The notes under the pieces are model-generated. The model had not been told where the DNA came from. It ran no database searches and saw only the letters and a program-made list of their open reading frames with translations. 64,000 bases of DNA, taken from positions 1 through 64,000 of the forward strand of contig NZ_BOPO01000125.1 of the NCBI RefSeq assembly GCF_017312725.1, in the 5' to 3' direction. How positions within the stretch are numbered: the stretch's first letter is position 1; each line of letters begins with the position of its first letter. Source of the stretch: Actinocatenispora comari (GTDB taxonomy: Bacteria; Actinomycetota; Actinomycetes; Mycobacteriales; Micromonosporaceae). A program made the position numbers and the translations under genes. This document shows positions 59,331 through 64,000 of the stretch, piece by piece.

Positions 59331-59991
59331 TCAGCCGACCGCGGCCGGGGTCGCCTCGCGGGCGATCGTGTCCAGCACCCGCTGGGACGCCTCGTCGGCC
59401 GCCCGGTACAGCACGACGCGCAGGTCCGGTTCCGACATCGGCAGCAGCACCTCGAAGTCGACCGTCAGCGGGCCGAACTCCGGATGCAGCATCGGCTTGC
59501 GGCCCCGCCCGTTCACCCGCACCGCGTGCTGCTCCCACAACCGGGCGAACTCCGGACTGCCCGACACCAGGTCGTCCAGCAGCGCCGCCAGCTCCGCGTC
59601 GTCCGGGTGCGCCGCCCAGGCGGCCCGCAGGTCGGCGATGCCCTCCCGGATCACCCGCTCCCGCTCCACGTAGAAGTGCTCGAACCTGCCATCCATCAGG
59701 CACAACCGCATCGTGTTCAGCGACTGCGCCGGCAGCGTGTCCAGCCCGAGCATCACCCGGCTCATCTCGGCGTTCCAGGCCAGCACGTCGAAGCGGTGGT
59801 CGATGAGCATCGCCGGCAGCGGTGACAGGTCGTGCACCAGCCGGGCCGCCGCCGCCGGGAACACCGGACGATCTCCCGGGGGTACGCCGGCGACCCGTCA
59901 CCGGCAGCCCCACCTCGGCCGGCGTCAACCGCTCCCGCCTGGTCCGCAGGAACGCCGCCAACTCCGCACTGACGTCCACCGTCTCCGTCAT
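59331..59991 (-). pseudogene. Disrupted MmyB-like HTH regulator (HTH deleted, frame shifted)
   Basis: From ATG 59991 the sequence reads like the start of a MmyB-type regulator (ELAAFLRTRRERLTPAEVGLP then VTGRRRTPG). The HTH that should follow is missing. Sequence resumes in another frame at about 59870 with the ligand-binding domain (VFPAAAARLVHDLSPLPAML, FDVLAWNAEMSRVMLGLD, FGPLTVDFEVLLP) and runs to the stop at 59331. About 60-65 codons of DNA-binding domain appear to be deleted and the frame does not match. The remnant cannot act as a normal repressor. It is divergent from an intact aldo/keto reductase gene. Confidence 0.75.
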
Positions 59992-60170
59992 GCACCCAGC
60001 GTACGAGCAGCCGGCGGCGCCGCCGACCGACCGCGCTGGCGCCGTCCCGACACCGGCCCCACCGCGCAGCCTGGGACCCGCTTTCCCAGGAAACACCGTC
60101 CCTGAACAGCGACCGCCCGCTCGACGAACCTGGGTGTCAGGAAGCCAGCGAACGCATCAGGAGCGACACC

Positions 60171-61244
60171 ATGGCACACACCACACCGTCCCTCGACCGG
60201 TACCGGCTGCTCGGCCGCTCCGGCCTGCGCGTCTCGCCGCTCGCGCTCGGCGCGATGACCTTCGGTACCGACTGGGGTTGGGGCGCCGACCGGGACGAGA
60301 CCCGGCGCATCGTCGACGCGTACGTCGACCGCGGGGGCAACTTCATCGACACCGCCGACGTGTACACGAACGGGACGTCCGAGCAGCTCGTCGGGGAGAT
60401 GGCCGCGGGCCGGCGCGACCAGCTCGTGATCGCCACCAAGTACACCAGCAGCACCGACCCGGACAACCCGAACGCCGGGGGCAACCACCGGCGCAACCTG
60501 GTCCGCTCGGTGGAGGACAGCCTGCGCCGGCTCGGCACCGACTACATCGACCTGCTCTACCTGCACGCCTGGGACTCGACCACCCCGGTCGAGGAGGTCC
60601 TGCGCGGGATGGACGACCTGGTCCGCAGCGGCAAGGTGGTCTACGTCGGCATCTCCGACACGCCGGCCTGGCAGGTGTCCCGGATGCAGGCCATCGCCGA
60701 CCTGCGCGGCTGGTCCCCGCTGATCGCCCTGCAGATCGAGTACAGCCTGGTCGAACGCACCGTGGAACGCGACCTGATCCCGATGGCCGCCGAACTGGGG
60801 CTCGGCGTCGTACCGTGGTCGCCGCTCGCCTCCGGCGTCCTCACCGGCAAGTACGACCGGAGCGACCTGGCCACCGACTCGACCGGCTCACCGAACGGCA
60901 GCCGGCGCGACATCGCCGCCGGCAACGGCGCCCTGACCGAACGCGCGCTCGACATCGCCGACACCGTCACGAAGGTCGCCGCCGAACTCGACACCACCCC
61001 GTCCCGGGTCGCGATCGCCTGGGACCTGCAGAACCCGGCCGTCACCGCACCGATCCTCGGCGTACGCACCCTGGCCCAGCTGGAGGACAACCTGGGGGCG
61101 CTGGACGTCGAGTTCACCGCCGACCAGCTCGCCGCCCTCGACGCGGCCAGCGCGGTCCCGCTCGGTTTCCCGCACGAGTTCCTGCAGCGGCCGATGACCC
61201 GCACCGTGATGGGCGGCAACACCGTCGTCGAACCCCGTCGCTGA
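60171..61244 (+). CDS. Aldo/keto reductase
   Basis: A 357-residue NADPH-dependent oxidoreductase. Motifs are LGRSGLRVSPLALGAMTFGTDWGWG, the catalytic Asp and Tyr in NFIDTADVYTNGTSEQLVGE, Lys in VIATKYTSS, His in IDLLYLHAWDSTTPVEEVL, and the cofactor-binding SPLASGVLTGKY. Physiological substrate unknown. The divergent neighbour is a broken MmyB-like regulator; such regulators often sit beside and control oxidoreductase genes, so control of this gene may have been lost. Confidence 0.93.
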   Translation: MAHTTPSLDRYRLLGRSGLRVSPLALGAMTFGTDWGWGADRDETRRIVDAYVDRGGNFIDTADVYTNGTSEQLVGEMAAGRRDQLVIATKYTSSTDPDNPNAGGNHRRNLVRSVEDSLRRLGTDYIDLLYLHAWDSTTPVEEVLRGMDDLVRSGKVVYVGISDTPAWQVSRMQAIADLRGWSPLIALQIEYSLVERTVERDLIPMAAELGLGVVPWSPLASGVLTGKYDRSDLATDSTGSPNGSRRDIAAGNGALTERALDIADTVTKVAAELDTTPSRVAIAWDLQNPAVTAPILGVRTLAQLEDNLGALDVEFTADQLAALDAASAVPLGFPHEFLQRPMTRTVMGGNTVVEPRR

Positions 61245-61311
61245 CCCGACACCGTGGCGCGCGCTCCCGAGCTGCGGGGGCGCGCGCCGTCGTCGGCGCC
61301 GGTACCGCGGA

Positions 61312-61745
61312 TCACCGGTGCGGCATCATCCGCCGGGTACCCACCGACATCGCGGCCAACCCGAGCAGCACGCACACCGCGCCGACGATGATGTTGTTGA
61401 TCATCGTGGTGGTGGTACTCGCGTCCACCCCACGGATCACCCACGGCGACACGATCACCCAGACGCCCATGATCGGCGCCGTCCACGCGATCCCGTGCGT
61501 ACGGCCGAACGCGGCGACGAATCCCATCGCCACCACGCAGTACGCCAGGCCGACGATCAGGTTGCTCGCCGCCAGCGCGTGCAGGCCGTTGAAGCCCAGC
61601 ACCCACGGCGAGATCGCCAGGTACAGCCCGGCCAGCACGGTCAGCCCGTCCAGCACCTGCACCATCGGCCGTGCCGCGGCGCGGTCGTACTTGTCCCCAG
61701 CTCGACGAGGTCTGGATGCTGTTCGATCCCCGGAGCGCTCGCCAT
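61312..61745 (-). pseudogene. SPW-repeat membrane protein with an apparent frameshift
   Basis: Four hydrophobic helices carry the two SPW signatures (LAISPWVLGFNGL and VWVIVSPWVIRG). The conserved N-terminus (MASAPGIEQHPDLVEL) is read from ATG 61745, but is in another frame from the expected continuation (DKYDRAAARPMVQVLDGL). The frames join if one base is added at about 61697, within a run of G/C, e.g. to restore Leu-Arg-Asp-Lys-Tyr. Either the gene is frameshifted, the base call is wrong, or translation restarts at ATG 61665 and yields a 117-residue protein that still has all helices. Confidence 0.7.
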
Positions 61746-62072
61746 CGCGCCCTCATCTCCCCTACCGATGCGATCCTCGGCGGCCCGTTGCGGGCCGCCC
61801 TGTTGCGAGGCTGTCGGGGCGTCATCGAACCAGCGAGGCGCCACGACAGCTCGGAGCCCTTCCCGGTGTGCAGGACCCGCTGCCCCGGCTCGGGTGGCTC
61901 GGCGTGTGGCGAAGGATCGTCGGCGCGTCGGGTCCCACGACGGGACACGCGGCTAACGCATCAAGTTGACCACGCCGGCCGCGTTCTGCCCACTACCTGA
62001 TCGGCCACCCTCGCCCATCCGGTTTCCCCATCGACGGGGACCGCGGGCCGGCGACGGCCTCCCGGCGAGCGG
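61746..62072. other. Intergenic region downstream of dnaB
   Basis: About 330 bp between the dnaB stop and the SPW gene start, both on the minus strand. I see no gene, and no strong terminator stem was recognised. Confidence 0.4.
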
Positions 62073-64000
62073 TCAGCTGACCGCCATGTCGACGAACCGG
62101 GACAGGTGCAGCTGCGCCGCGACCGTGATGGTGTCGGTCGGCCCGTTTCGATGCTTGGCGACGATGAAGTCCGCCTCCCCGGCCCGGGGAGTCTCCTTGT
62201 CGTAGTAGTCCTCACGATGCAGCAGCAGCACCACGTCGGCATCTTGTTCGATGCTTCCCGATTCACGCAGATCGGATAGCTGTGGCCGCTTGTCGGTGCG
62301 CTGCTCGGGGCCGCGGTTGAGCTGGCAGGCCGCGATCACCGGGCAGTCGACCTCCTTGGCCAGCAGCTTCAGGCCACGGGACAGCTCGGCGACCTCCTGC
62401 TGCCGGCTCTCCGCCCGCTTCGGCCCGCTCATCAGCTGCAGGTAGTCGACCACGATCAGCTTGATGTCGTGCCGCTGTTTCAGCCGCCGGGCCTTGGACC
62501 GGACCTCCATCAGGTTCATGTTCGGGGTGTCGTCGCAGAACAGCGGCGCCTCGGAGATCTCGCCCATCCGCCTGGCCAGCTTGGTCCAGTCGTCGTCGGA
62601 CAGCTGCCCGGACCGCAACGTGTGCAGCGGCACCCGCGCCTCCGCCGACAGCAACCGCATCACGATCTCGACCTTGCTCATCTCCAGGCTGAAGATGACG
62701 CTGGCCATGTTGTTCTTGATCGAGCACGCCCGGGCGAAATCCATCGCCACGGTGGAGTTGTGGGTGGGGATCCACGACTCGCTGGCCAGGTACATGTGGT
62801 CGGCGGCGTCGACCTGCACGCAGCGCACCGGCACGCTCGCGACCGGCCGAACGGCCACGATGTACCGCCGGCGGGTCGTCACCCGTGCCGCACCGCGCTG
62901 CCGAGCCAGCTTGCGCCGGAGCCGGAACACCGGCTCGGCCGGCGTGAACGTCAGCGTGTAGCAGGTCGAGCTCTCCTCGCGGTGGCCGTCGACCCGCCTG
63001 GTCGACATCGAGACCTGATAGCCGAGGCTCAGCACCAGCTCGCGAACGTCGTACGCGAGCCGGCGGCAGGTCACCGCGAACTGCACGGTGCCGGACGGCA
63101 TCACGTACCCGTCGGAGTCGAGCAGGCCGGCGAGCAGCGCGCGCCGCTGCCGCTCGGAGGCCCGCAGGTAGTCGCGCGGAACGTGCTTGTCGCCGTACAC
63201 CCCGAGCGATCGGAGCCGCGCGGTGAACGAGCCGCTGCGGGCGCGGCAGGTGCGGCACTGCCGCCGACCGGATCCGGCACCGGTCGCCGGTCCGCCACAG
63301 TCGGGACAGGTCGGCGCAGGCTCGGGGGCGGACACGAACCGGGCCCGGCCGCCGCAGCGTCGACCGCAGGTACCCACGTTGCTCGCCTTGGGCTGGAACG
63401 CGCGGCCACAGACCACGCAGGCGCGACCGGGGACCGGGTCAGGCGCCGGCAGCTTGATCGAGTACCGGAGCCCGCCGAGGGGAGCGACCGCCAACCCCTC
63501 CGCCCGGATGTACTCGGCGATCTCCGGGTCGGCGGACGTGTACCGGTTCCCGGCGGCGTCCCCGTCGCCGAGCCAGATCCCGAGCGCGTAGGGCGGAACG
63601 GGCAGCTCGCGGTCGGGCAGGTCGGCCGCAGCCGCGACCGCGACCGCATGATTGGGTCGGCCGTCGCGACACGCCACCGAGGCGGCGATCTCCTCGGTGG
63701 TGACGACATCCCGGTGCGTCGCCGCCTGGCCGTCGTTGATCGGGACACCGGCCCGGTCGTGCAGCGCGGTCAGCAGCGCCTGGCGCGAGTACGCCGGGAC
63801 GGTGCGCGACCAGGGGCGGCCGTCGCGCTGGTAGGTCTGGGTGACGGTGCCGGCGCTGCCCACCGCTCCGGCGACCGTGTGCAGGACGTGCCGGAACTCG
63901 GCGCCGACCGCACCGGCCACCTGGGCCAGCGGCACCAGCTGATCGGGCCGTCGATCGGCGGCCTGCCGCGCCTGCCGCGACCTGTGCACGGCATCCATCG
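62073..64000 (-). CDS. dnaB: Replicative DNA helicase DnaB, C-terminal part, interrupted by an intein
   Basis: The C-extein (about 227 residues, 62756-62073) begins STVAMDFARACSIKNNMASVIFSLEMS and contains IKLIVVDYLQLMSGPKR (Walker B), CQLNRGPEQRTDKRPQLSDLRESGSIEQDADVVLLLHRED and the C-terminal domain end. The Walker A motif is split: the intein sits just before its Ser-Thr. The N-extein and the intein N-terminus lie beyond the right edge. After splicing the protein is the hexameric replicative helicase. Insertion at the P-loop is a recurrent site for DnaB inteins in actinobacteria and means helicase activity depends on splicing. Confidence 0.95.
   Translation of the reverse strand, partial: MDAVHRSRQARQAADRRPDQLVPLAQVAGAVGAEFRHVLHTVAGAVGSAGTVTQTYQRDGRPWSRTVPAYSRQALLTALHDRAGVPINDGQAATHRDVVTTEEIAASVACRDGRPNHAVAVAAAADLPDRELPVPPYALGIWLGDGDAAGNRYTSADPEIAEYIRAEGLAVAPLGGLRYSIKLPAPDPVPGRACVVCGRAFQPKASNVGTCGRRCGGRARFVSAPEPAPTCPDCGGPATGAGSGRRQCRTCRARSGSFTARLRSLGVYGDKHVPRDYLRASERQRRALLAGLLDSDGYVMPSGTVQFAVTCRRLAYDVRELVLSLGYQVSMSTRRVDGHREESSTCYTLTFTPAEPVFRLRRKLARQRGAARVTTRRRYIVAVRPVASVPVRCVQVDAADHMYLASESWIPTHNSTVAMDFARACSIKNNMASVIFSLEMSKVEIVMRLLSAEARVPLHTLRSGQLSDDDWTKLARRMGEISEAPLFCDDTPNMNLMEVRSKARRLKQRHDIKLIVVDYLQLMSGPKRAESRQQEVAELSRGLKLLAKEVDCPVIAACQLNRGPEQRTDKRPQLSDLRESGSIEQDADVVLLLHREDYYDKETPRAGEADFIVAKHRNGPTDTITVAAQLHLSRFVDMAVS
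62757..64000 (-). other. DnaB intein with LAGLIDADG endonuclease and Cys-rich insert (N-terminus outside window)
   Basis: The C-terminal splicing motifs are CVQVDAADHMYLASESWIPTHN followed by Ser, i.e. block F and the His-Asn/Ser junction at 62757/62756. Two LAGLIDADG-like helices are present: ALGIWLGDGDAAG (about 63550-63590) and LLAGLLDSDGYV (about 63103-63141), so the homing endonuclease may be active. Between them (about 63235-63425) lie eight cysteines: CVVC, CGRRC, CPDC and CRTC, forming what look like two zinc-binding ribbons. At least 414 residues of intein are visible. Confidence 0.9.

Overview
The window is very GC-rich DNA with strong third-position G/C bias, GTG starts, GGAGG-type ribosome sites and several apparently leaderless genes. 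Together with a P-loop intein in dnaB, a SigE-type sigma factor, SPW-repeat and zf-TFIIB-like small proteins and heterodimeric 2-oxo acid dehydrogenase genes, this points to a chromosomal segment of a filamentous actinomycete, probably Micromonosporaceae (inference; the genus cannot be fixed). I saw no tRNA, rRNA, insertion sequence or CRISPR array.

Layout. 0-5.4 kb: a two-component system (kinase cut by the left edge), DAHP synthase behind a leader peptide and hairpin that look like an aromatic amino acid attenuator, and three small genes. 5.7-17 kb: two overlapping dynamin-like GTPase genes with very large disordered regions, a conserved hypothetical and a Pro/Ala-rich anchored protein. 17.9-21.5 kb: branched-chain-type 2-oxo acid dehydrogenase E1alpha-E1beta-E2 operon. 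21.7-31.5 kb: small proteins, an NHLRC2-like thioredoxin/NHL protein, the 5-oxoprolinase set pxpBCA (two subunits with low-complexity insertions), a GNAT gene with a histidine-phosphatase-like partner, and a FadE5-like acyl-CoA dehydrogenase. 31.8-43.2 kb: a 30-residue ORF, PP2C phosphatase, RlpA-like protein, polyprenol mannosyltransferase, questin-oxidase-like protein, GtrA protein, a permease-formamidase-GPP34 operon, a ketopantoate-reductase-like gene and an ECF sigma factor overlapping a membrane-anchored partner.

43.4-52.2 kb carries molybdenum cofactor genes in two blocks on the minus strand: hydrolase-moaA-moaD, then moaC-(mog::moeA)-moaE, where mog and moeA are fused as in gephyrin through a His/Gly/Ala-rich linker. 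53.4-64 kb: a membrane GGDEF-EAL protein, a polytopic membrane protein, phosphoribosyltransferase, zf-TFIIB protein, FadR-type regulator, a regulator that has lost its HTH beside an intact aldo/keto reductase, a frameshifted SPW protein, and the C-terminal part of dnaB with an intein whose homing endonuclease has a Cys-rich insert.

The most unusual element lies at 52.53-53.35 kb: thirteen tandem mini-genes of 24 bp at a 61-69 bp period, each with its own Shine-Dalgarno and TGA stop. Twelve encode exactly MREHNWS and the last MRERHWT. They differ only at start codons and synonymous positions, including AGC/TCC serine switches, so the peptide itself appears to be under selection. I know of no described system with this architecture.
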